NCBI GenBank assembly: GCA_964564785.1
Contig: CAZMCT010000053.1
Coordinates: forward strand, 1-24,292
Length of the DNA stretch: 24,292 bases
Origin: CAZMCT01 sp964564785
GTDB lineage: Bacteria > Planctomycetota > Phycisphaerae > UBA1845 > Fen-1342
Direction of reading: 5' to 3'
A program made the translations under genes and the position numbers. This document shows, in pieces, positions 1-5,376 of this stretch. Each line of letters opens with the position of its first letter. Position 1 is the stretch's first letter. The notes under the pieces were generated by a model. It saw only the letters and a list, made by a program, of their open reading frames with translations. It was not told where the DNA came from and did no database searches.

Positions 1-71
1 CCGCTTGTCCGATTGTAGGCACCCTGCGGCCCACTCGTCGGCCGGGCGCACGAGGCCGGCCAGCGGGCGGA

Positions 72-809
72 CTAGCTGCCCACCAGCACCGCCACGAACG
101 GATTGATGTCGCCGAACTCGACGTACCCGTTGCGGTTGATGTCGGCCGCGCAGCGCGCCGCGACGTTCGCCGCCTCCGGGTCGATCAGCGTGACCACGAA
201 CGGGTTGATGTCGGCGAACCCGACCTCGCCGTCACCGTCGACGTCGCCCGGCTCACATTCGACGATCGACATCCGCACGGTGAACGGCTCGGAATCGGCG
301 TAGTTCGTCGATCCGCGGTCCTCAAAGATGAACGTGCCGTACCACAGCGTGCGCAGCGGGTCGTACTCCGGGTGGTTGCAGTCCACGATCCACGTCAAGT
401 GCCGGTGCAGGACGTACGAGCCCAACGGCAGCGAATCGCCCGCATTCTGCATTTGCAAGCTGAGATACTGCACCCGGAAGGCCGGCTCAAGATCCTCGGC
501 CGCGACCAGGTAGATCGAGGCGCCCGGTTCGAGCGGATAATAGTCGAGCGCCGGGTCGGCCGCGAAGTTCGCGTCGAAACCCGGGGTGGTCGACCGCCAA
601 CTGGTGGGCTCGGCCGGGGGATCGGGAATCGGCGTGAGCAGGCCGACACCCAACCCGGGATCGAAGCACGGGTGCTGGAGGTCATACGCTTTGTACTTGA
701 GCTGGCCCGCGGCCGAGCGGCCGACGGCGATATCGCCGTCGTGCTGCGCCGCGGCTGGAAACGCGACGGCCGCGAGCATGAGCAGAGTGAAGGTGACGCT
801 GCGACGCAT
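72..809 (-). CDS. Exported protein with C-terminal dockerin-like repeats, paralogue of the upstream PEP-CTERM protein
   Basis: 245 aa from the ATG at 809-807, which overlaps the TGA of the upstream gene (TGATG), so translation is probably coupled. A longer in-frame start exists, but the sequence before this ATG has no protein character. Residues 1-20 form a signal peptide ending PAAA before QHDGD. The middle domain shares with the neighbouring protein an N-terminal H-x-x-D-x-x-V-G stretch, a later H-x-H-x-x-W (HRHLTW here, HEHVWW next door) and a following F-x-F-x-D strand, so the two look like tandem duplicates. The C-terminus holds two EF-hand-like repeats, DVDGDGEVGFADINPF and DINRNGYVEFGDINPF, of the dockerin type common in planctomycetes, which bind calcium and may serve in anchoring or assembly. 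Inference: a surface or periplasmic metal-related protein. The ectodomain resembles, from memory, the choice-of-anchor M and all3515-like Zur-repressed families; this was not verified. Confidence 0.75.
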   Translation of the reverse strand: MRRSVTFTLLMLAAVAFPAAAQHDGDIAVGRSAAGQLKYKAYDLQHPCFDPGLGVGLLTPIPDPPAEPTSWRSTTPGFDANFAADPALDYYPLEPGASIYLVAAEDLEPAFRVQYLSLQMQNAGDSLPLGSYVLHRHLTWIVDCNHPEYDPLRTLWYGTFIFEDRGSTNYADSEPFTVRMSIVECEPGDVDGDGEVGFADINPFVVTLIDPEAANVAARCAADINRNGYVEFGDINPFVAVLVGS

Positions 810-1432
810 CAGTTGACCTCCGTCGTCCCCGCACGGCGGCGCAGCAGCAGGCCAACCGCCAACAGCAGGGCGGAACCGGGTTCGGGAATGAACTGAACGG
901 TGACGGGATCGGACGGCAGGTGTCCCCCGGCCGGCCGCAGGTCCACGAAGCGGAACGAGACCTCCCACGGGGCGGCGAGCGGGTCGAAGGCCGGGTCGAG
1001 GTTGTCGATGTGCCACCAAACGTGCTCGTGAAACTCGCCCAGCCCGGGGAAATTGAGCAGCTCGCCGGGCAGAATCTGGAAGCCCGGCTCCCCCGGTCCC
1101 AGCGGGTCCCAGACCTTCATCGCCGCACTGCTGACGCCCAGCAACTCGAACGCGACGTCCGCAGCCGGATCGACCGGCACGAAGTCGGGCTCCTCAGGGT
1201 CGGGCTCCTCGAGGGCAATGAGCCCCGGGTCGTCGAGCGCCCAGCCGCTCAGGAGCGGGTCCTCCGAGGGAGGCAAGGGGTAAGGGTAGATGTCCGGGTC
1301 GTACTCGACCAGGAGCTGACCCGAGCTGGCACTGACGCCGACCAGGAAATCCTCGCCGTGGCCGTGCTGCGCCTGGGCCGACCCGACCAGAGCTACTACT
1401 ACGGCAATGAGCAACGCACTCGGATAACGCAT
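809..1432 (-). CDS. PEP-CTERM sorted exported protein, possibly metal-related
   Basis: 207 aa from the ATG at 1432-1430, preceded by GAGGAG seven bases upstream, which settles the start over a longer in-frame alternative. A signal peptide (residues 1 to about 21, ending SAQA) is followed by a His-rich start, QHGHGEDFLVG. The C-terminus is a textbook PEP-CTERM signal: IPEPGSALL, a hydrophobic stretch, then RRR. Such tags are recognised by exosortase and usually mark proteins for the cell surface or extracellular matrix. The ectodomain carries HEHVWW followed by strands ending SFRFVD and SDPVTVQF, the same pattern as the downstream dockerin-bearing protein. This pattern recalls the choice-of-anchor M and all3515-like Zur-repressed PEP-CTERM families as I remember them. 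The stop codon overlaps the next start. No exosortase gene is in the window. Confidence 0.8.
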   Translation of the reverse strand: MRYPSALLIAVVVALVGSAQAQHGHGEDFLVGVSASSGQLLVEYDPDIYPYPLPPSEDPLLSGWALDDPGLIALEEPDPEEPDFVPVDPAADVAFELLGVSSAAMKVWDPLGPGEPGFQILPGELLNFPGLGEFHEHVWWHIDNLDPAFDPLAAPWEVSFRFVDLRPAGGHLPSDPVTVQFIPEPGSALLLAVGLLLRRRAGTTEVN

Positions 1433-1484
1433 GTTCTTTCTCCTCGCGCCAAACCGTCTGGAAACGGCGGTGCCGCCGACGGCG

Positions 1485-2255
1485 CTAGCGCGCAATCGTC
1501 GGTTCGTACTTGTTGTGAAACCACTCGAACGAGCCGTCCGGATGCTGGACGGCCGGATTGATCTGGAACGTCTTCTCGAACGGGAGTCGTTCGGCGTGCC
1601 CGTCGAGCAGGGCGTAATTGGCCTGCCCGCGGTGCCGCTCGATCATCACGTGCTTGGCGGCCTCGCGCCGCTCGGCCGGATAGTACCACTCCCACCAGTC
1701 GGCGTGGACGTGGTCGCTTTCGGCGTACTCACCGGTCTCCGCCAGCTCGGCCAGGAAGATCGTGGCGGACGGCCGCAGGATCACATCCAGGCGGTTGTAC
1801 GCCTGGCGGTCGCGCGGATAGAGGGGGTTGTCCTCGCCGCCGCAGACGACGTAGAAGTTGGCCGCGAAGCTGGTCCGCCGCAGCGGGCCGGTGGGCGTAC
1901 GCGGCACGGTCCAGTGCGGGCTGCGGTCGCTGGGGCAGCGCAGGATGTTGCGGTTCTCCCCGTATTCCGGGGCCATGGTGTTGAGCCACGCCAGTGCGGC
2001 CCGGGCCTCGCCCCCGCCGTGACCGAAGCCCCACTCGGGCAGCCAGCCCCGGTTTTGCTCGGCGTACATGTAGACCGCAACCCCCAGCGAGCGGAGATTG
2101 CTCTCGCACACGGCGGCCTTAGCCTGCTGCCGAGCCTCCCCGAGCGCGGGGAGCAGGATCGACATCAGCAGGGCCAGGATGGCCACGACGACGAGCAGCT
2201 CGATGAGCGTAAACGCGCACCGCGGCCCGCGGTGCTCCGCATGGTGTCGATCCAC
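1485..2255 (-). CDS. Type II secretion/pilin-like protein (prepilin N-terminal methylation motif, H-x9-DG type)
   Basis: 256 aa with a GTG start at 2255-2253, chosen because GGGGAAG lies about eight bases upstream; an in-frame TTG at 2279 lacks a ribosome binding site. A short leader ends in a Cys before FTLIELLVVVAILALL, the prepilin peptidase recognition and hydrophobic helix of type IV pilins and pseudopilins. Next comes LLPALGEARQQAKAAVCESN, the usual continuation in the large planctomycete family related to DUF1559. Near the C-terminus, RHRGQANYALLDGHAE is the H-x9-DG motif of these proteins. Planctomycetes carry many paralogues of this kind, generally of unknown function, probably forming pseudopili or surface fibres. 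It lies between two exported-protein genes with roughly 50-base gaps, in the same operon. The H/W-rich stretch HVHADWWEWYY could suit metal binding, which is inference. Confidence 0.85.
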   Translation of the reverse strand: MDRHHAEHRGPRCAFTLIELLVVVAILALLMSILLPALGEARQQAKAAVCESNLRSLGVAVYMYAEQNRGWLPEWGFGHGGGEARAALAWLNTMAPEYGENRNILRCPSDRSPHWTVPRTPTGPLRRTSFAANFYVVCGGEDNPLYPRDRQAYNRLDVILRPSATIFLAELAETGEYAESDHVHADWWEWYYPAERREAAKHVMIERHRGQANYALLDGHAERLPFEKTFQINPAVQHPDGSFEWFHNKYEPTIAR

Positions 2256-2306
2256 GGCGCACTTCCCCAGGGAACGCAAGTCGGACCGGATCGTACGCGA
2301 CGTCGA

Positions 2307-2642
2307 TCAGGTCAGCGGGGGAGCGCGGGCCCGCCCGGGCAGCAGCCGCCGCCAGTCGGGCGCGGGGTAAGCTTGAACGGGGCAGCGATCGGAGCGCAGG
2401 ATGGTGGAGGCGGGCGCATCGAACGCCAGGGTCGCCACCACGCCCGCGGCGGTAAGGCACAACGCGCAGCTTTCCGAATGCTGATCGCACAGCGCCCCAG
2501 CGGCCAAATGCACCCCGGGGCGGCAACAGGAGCCGGGGCCCGGGCCCGCGTGCGTGTGCCAGAGCGGAATGGGAACAGCCAGTGTCGGCAGAACCAGGGC
2601 AAGCGCCACACACGCCCGCAGTCTGTTCGGTCCTGCGATCAC
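2307..2642 (-). CDS. Small His/Cys-rich exported or membrane-anchored protein, first gene of the operon
   Basis: 111 aa, GTG start at 2642-2640 with GAGG about six bases upstream. Residues 9-27 form a hydrophobic signal or anchor segment (ACVALALVLPTLAVPIPLW), followed directly by HTH, then CC (39-40), H45, C52, H55, C59 and C62 in CDQHSESCALC, and C87. This density of His and Cys after an export signal is typical of small metal-handling or DUF2946-like proteins, but I do not recognise a defined family. A clear promoter lies just upstream, with a predicted 5' leader of about 18 bases. It heads a minus-strand operon with the pseudopilin and the two anchored exported proteins, and is divergent from the permease pair. 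Function unknown; metal binding is inferred from residue content only. Confidence 0.6.
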   Translation of the reverse strand: MIAGPNRLRACVALALVLPTLAVPIPLWHTHAGPGPGSCCRPGVHLAAGALCDQHSESCALCLTAAGVVATLAFDAPASTILRSDRCPVQAYPAPDWRRLLPGRARAPPLT

Positions 2643-2650
2643 ACTGACCT

Positions 2651-2675
2651 CGTGTTACGTTGTATAATCATATAT
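2651..2675. promoter_or_regulatory. AT-rich candidate operator between divergent operons
   Basis: This 25-base stretch is about 70 percent A+T inside a very GC-rich window. It contains the imperfect dyad TTA-N7-TAA (2655-2667) and overlaps the -10 element and predicted start site of the minus-strand promoter, which is where a repressor would bind. TATAAT also occurs here on the plus strand (2663-2668). A Fur/Zur-family site is possible given the gene content, but the match to known boxes is weak. Confidence 0.35.
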
Positions 2676-2694
2676 CGGCGAATTCCCGCGTCAA
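2667..2694 (-). promoter_or_regulatory. Sigma70-type promoter for the minus-strand operon
   Basis: On the minus strand TTGACG (2694-2689) is followed, after 16 bases, by TATGAT (2672-2667). Transcription would start near 2660, leaving a leader of about 18 bases that includes the GAGG ribosome binding site before the GTG at 2642. Confidence 0.6.
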
Positions 2695-2725
2695 GCGGCA
2701 GGCCACACCGCCCGCCCCCCGCCGT

Positions 2726-2731
2726 TACAAT
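2726..2731 (+). promoter_or_regulatory. Candidate -10 element for the permease operon
   Basis: TACAAT in a GC-rich context, about 70 bases before the ATG at 2798. No good -35 is present at the usual spacing. If used, it would rule out in-frame starts upstream of about 2738. Confidence 0.35.
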
Positions 2732-2797
2732 GCCCCCGGTCAGCCCGTCAAAAAAAAGGCGACCGGCAACGCGGGAGCGGCTGGTGGCGCCACCGTG

Positions 2798-3967
2798 ATG
2801 GTGAGTTGGCGCGGAGCCAGCCACTTTTCTCGACGTGCCGCTGCCCCGCGACAGGAGCCGGCTCTGCAAAACTCGTTTCCTTTGAGCACGATCGCAACCG
2901 AGCACGCCGCCCGGCCTCTGCCACGCCCGGCCGTCGGGCCGCTGCTGGCGCTGACCTTTGCGCTAACCGCGTGCGCGGCCCTGCTGTCCTGGCGCGACGT
3001 CCCGCACATGGGCACGCTCGCGGTCACGTTCGTGAGCATCGTGCTCGAGGCCCTGCCTTTCGTCGCCCTCGGCGCGCTGATCGGCGGGCTGATCGAAGCT
3101 TTCGTCCCGCGCGAACGCCTGACCGCGTGGATTCCCCGCGGCCGGCTGTGGCCGGTCCTGCTGGCCGCGAGCCTGGGCATCGTGGCGCCGGTCTGCGAAT
3201 GCGCCGTGATCCCGGTCACGCGGCGGCTGGTCGGCAAGGGCCTCCCGTTCTCGGTCGCCGTCGCGTACCTGCTGGCCGGTCCGATCGTCAACCCCATTGT
3301 GGCCGCCTCGACGGCCGTCGCATACGCCGGCGACTGGCTGATGGTCGTGGCCCGGCTGGGCTGCGGCTATGGCATCGCCGTTGTGGTCGCGCTCGTGATC
3401 GACCGCGTTTTCCCCGGCCACGCCGCGCTGCGGCCGGCGGCCCGGGCCGCGCTCGAAGCCACCGACTGCGCCTGCCACGGGGAGCACGCTGACCACGGTC
3501 ACATGCACCGAACGACCGATCCGGCGTGGTCGCGCGGCAGCCGAATCGCCGTCGGTCTGTTCCGCGCCAGCCAGTTCGCGGCCGACGACTTCCTCAACGT
3601 GGGGCAATTCCTCGTGCTCGGCGCGTTCGCGGCCGCCCTCAGCCAAACGTTCGTCCCGCGGGCGTCGTTCCTGGCGCTGGCCGAGACGCCCCTGGCCGCG
3701 ATCCTGGTCATGATGGCGCTGGCGGTTGCGCTGAACCTGTGCTCGGAGGCGGATGCGTTCGTCGCAGCCTCGTTCCGCTACAGCCTGCCGCTGTCGGCCC
3801 AGCTCGCCTTCATGGTGCTGGGCCCGATGCTCGATTTGAAACTGCTGGCGATGTACCTGAGTTTTGTCCGCAAGCGCGCATTGTCGCTGATGGTCGGACT
3901 GATGGTGTTGCTGCTGATCGGCACGCTCCTCGTGCTCAATCAACTCGGCTGGGAGGACACGGCGTGA
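2798..3967 (+). CDS. Permease of the DUF318/UPF0718 (YraQ/YcgR-like) family with a His-rich loop
   Basis: 389 aa from the ATG at 2798. The start is uncertain: a TTG at 2882 would give 361 aa, nearer to family size, and neither has a strong ribosome binding site. The protein has about eight hydrophobic segments. Family hallmarks are PVCECAVIPVTRRLVGKGLP with the conserved Cys pair, LLAGPIVNPI after it, and the second-half copies DDFLNVGQFLVLGAF and NLCSEADAFVAASF. Between the two halves a hydrophilic loop carries CACHGEHADHGHMH, which looks like a metal-binding site. Members are predicted inner-membrane permeases of unproven substrate, commonly encoded next to a TIGR03943 protein, as here: the stop codon overlaps the next gene's GTG. 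The pairing, the loop and the divergent His/Cys-rich exported proteins suggest metal transport, which is inference. Confidence 0.85.
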   Translation: MVSWRGASHFSRRAAAPRQEPALQNSFPLSTIATEHAARPLPRPAVGPLLALTFALTACAALLSWRDVPHMGTLAVTFVSIVLEALPFVALGALIGGLIEAFVPRERLTAWIPRGRLWPVLLAASLGIVAPVCECAVIPVTRRLVGKGLPFSVAVAYLLAGPIVNPIVAASTAVAYAGDWLMVVARLGCGYGIAVVVALVIDRVFPGHAALRPAARAALEATDCACHGEHADHGHMHRTTDPAWSRGSRIAVGLFRASQFAADDFLNVGQFLVLGAFAAALSQTFVPRASFLALAETPLAAILVMMALAVALNLCSEADAFVAASFRYSLPLSAQLAFMVLGPMLDLKLLAMYLSFVRKRALSLMVGLMVLLLIGTLLVLNQLGWEDTA

Positions 3968-4650
3968 GCCGCGCAGCCGCCATTGCCCGAGTCGTGTCAC
4001 TGGTCCTGTGGGCCGCAGCGCTCGCGGGGCTGCTCGCCGGCGGCCGCTATCAGCAGTTCCTCGCGCCGGGGCTGTGGCCCCTGCTGGCCGGCGGGCTGGC
4101 GTTGCTCTTGCTGTTCGCCATCGCGGCGCTCCGCACCGCCTTACAAGACGCGGACGGGCTGACATTCGCACAGCTCGCGCAGGCGGTCTTGCTGATCCTG
4201 CCGCTGGTGTATCTGGCCGGTGCCACCCGGGCCGGACTGGGCAGCGAGGCGTTCGTCCAGCGGCGGGCCGGCGACCCGACCCTGGTCCGGGATGCGGGGC
4301 TCACGCCCGCGGCCGACGGTTCGCTGACCGTGCTGCAAATCCTGATGCACTTCGAGAAGCTGGTCGATCAGCCGATCGTCACCGAGGGCATCGTCTACCG
4401 AGGCCCGGAGGTCCCGCCGGGCCAGTTCGTCGCGTTCCGGTTCCTGCTCACGTGCTGTGCGGCCGATGCGATCCCGGCCGGCCTGTTGATCCAGTGGTCG
4501 GGGGCCGCGGACCTGCCAGGGGACACCTGGGTGCGCATCCGCGGCCGGGCAACGCTCGCCCGCGTCGACGGCCGCGACACACCATCCATCGCCGCCGAGC
4601 AGGTCGAGCCGGTCGACCCGCCGGCGAACCCCTACCTGTCGCCGTGGTAG
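3964..4650 (+). CDS. TIGR03943 family membrane protein, partner of the DUF318 permease
   Basis: 228 aa from a GTG at 3964 that overlaps the TGA of the permease gene (GTGA), indicating translational coupling. The N-terminal third has three hydrophobic segments (about residues 8-27, 34-58 and 68-85). A soluble C-terminal domain carries FRFLLTCCAADAIPAGLLIQ, the CCAAD signature of the TIGR03943 family (YcgQ-like). In this family a two- to three-helix anchor joins a C-terminal domain whose adjacent cysteines may bind metal. The two genes form a conserved pair in many bacteria and probably make one complex. The tail ends NPYLSPW, as in relatives. Nothing is truncated. Confidence 0.85.
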   Translation: MSRAAAIARVVSLVLWAAALAGLLAGGRYQQFLAPGLWPLLAGGLALLLLFAIAALRTALQDADGLTFAQLAQAVLLILPLVYLAGATRAGLGSEAFVQRRAGDPTLVRDAGLTPAADGSLTVLQILMHFEKLVDQPIVTEGIVYRGPEVPPGQFVAFRFLLTCCAADAIPAGLLIQWSGAADLPGDTWVRIRGRATLARVDGRDTPSIAAEQVEPVDPPANPYLSPW

Positions 4651-4734
4651 CTCGCTCGCCACTCGCACGGACGCGGCAATCCCACGCGGGACACGAATGT
4701 TTACCCCTCAGCCGGAATCGGCCCCGCGAACGTC

Positions 4735-4740
4735 TATAAT
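4735..4740 (+). promoter_or_regulatory. Candidate -10 element before the DUF486 gene
   Basis: A perfect TATAAT stands in otherwise GC-rich intergenic sequence, about 100 bases before the ATG at 4838. No recognisable -35 lies 16-18 bases upstream. Confidence 0.45.
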
Positions 4741-4837
4741 TGCCCCTGCCGGTTTCGGCCCGCGCTCCATGCGTGCGGCCGGGCGGCCCGGCGGTGCCGT
4801 AGCGACCGCTCGGTTCCCCTGCATCAGGAATGTGACC

Positions 4838-5167
4838 ATGCGAACCGTCGCGCTCCTAACGATGTCGAATCTCTTCATGGCCGCCGCCTGGTACGGCCAC
4901 CTGCGCTTCAAGGACGTGGCAATCTGGAAGGTCATACTCGCCAGTTGGGCCATCGCTCTAGTCGAATACTGCTTTCAGGTCCCGGCCAACCGCTGGGGTC
5001 ACGGACAGTACTCGGCCGCCCAGCTCAAGACACTCCAGGAGGTTATCGCGCTTGTGGTCTTCTGCGGCTTCTCCGTCTTCTACCTGCGCGAGCCGCTCCG
5101 CTGGAACTACCTCGTCGGGTTCGGACTCGTCATCGCGGCTGTGTTCTTCGTGTTCAAGAAGTGGTGA
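4838..5167 (+). CDS. DMT-superfamily small membrane protein, DUF486 family
   Basis: 109 aa from the ATG at 4838, with AGGA at 4826-4829 in ribosome-binding position; this start agrees with the 105-120 aa size of the family. There are four hydrophobic segments. Recognisable family sequence includes MAAAWYGHLRF near the N-terminus, ASWAIALVEYCFQVPANR with the following WGHGQYSAAQLKTLQEVI, and a terminal FVFKKW. DUF486 proteins (COG3169) are small four-helix relatives of the drug/metabolite transporters, with unknown substrate. The gene stands alone, with its own -10 element upstream and two hairpins downstream. Confidence 0.9.
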   Translation: MRTVALLTMSNLFMAAAWYGHLRFKDVAIWKVILASWAIALVEYCFQVPANRWGHGQYSAAQLKTLQEVIALVVFCGFSVFYLREPLRWNYLVGFGLVIAAVFFVFKKW

Positions 5168-5210
5168 CGCGCGGCCGCAGACACGCCGCGCCCGGGTGGC
5201 ACGGTCCGAA

Positions 5211-5264
5211 GGTCGCCGCGGCGACCGCAGGGCCGTGGTTGCCGACCAAAGACCGCCACGGCCC
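5211..5264. repeat. Two adjacent GC-rich stem-loops downstream of the DUF486 gene
   Basis: 5211-5226 is a perfect 16-bp palindrome, GGTCGCCGCGGCGACC. Three bases on, 5230-5238 (GGGCCGTGG) pairs perfectly with 5256-5264 (CCACGGCCC) across a 17-base loop. No T-run follows, so a factor-independent terminator is not supported. They may stabilise or end the upstream transcript. Confidence 0.4.
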
Positions 5265-5332
5265 CCGGCGGCACGCCCGCGACTGCCCGGGCCCCGTCCT
5301 GCCGCTGGCGTAACCGGCGCCGCCCAGGCGGG

Positions 5333-5338
5333 TATACT
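5333..5338 (+). promoter_or_regulatory. Candidate -10 element before the dsbD-like gene
   Basis: TATACT lies 38 bases before the ATG at 5377, giving a leader of roughly 32 bases that contains the GAGGGA ribosome binding site. No convincing -35 was seen. Confidence 0.45.
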
Positions 5339-5376
5339 CTCCTAACGAACGTTTTCCGCCCCGCTCGAGGGATGCA

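Noticed and set aside
1431..2798. 455-codon plus-strand ORF opposite the pseudopilin gene
   Set aside because: It crosses a well-defined pseudopilin, the His/Cys-rich gene and a promoter region, with low-complexity translation.
2783..2900. Possible cobalamin riboswitch before the permease (GCCAC-like pieces and a 12-bp palindrome GGTGGCGCCACC)
   Set aside because: The conserved core boxes of the B12 element are not present in order.
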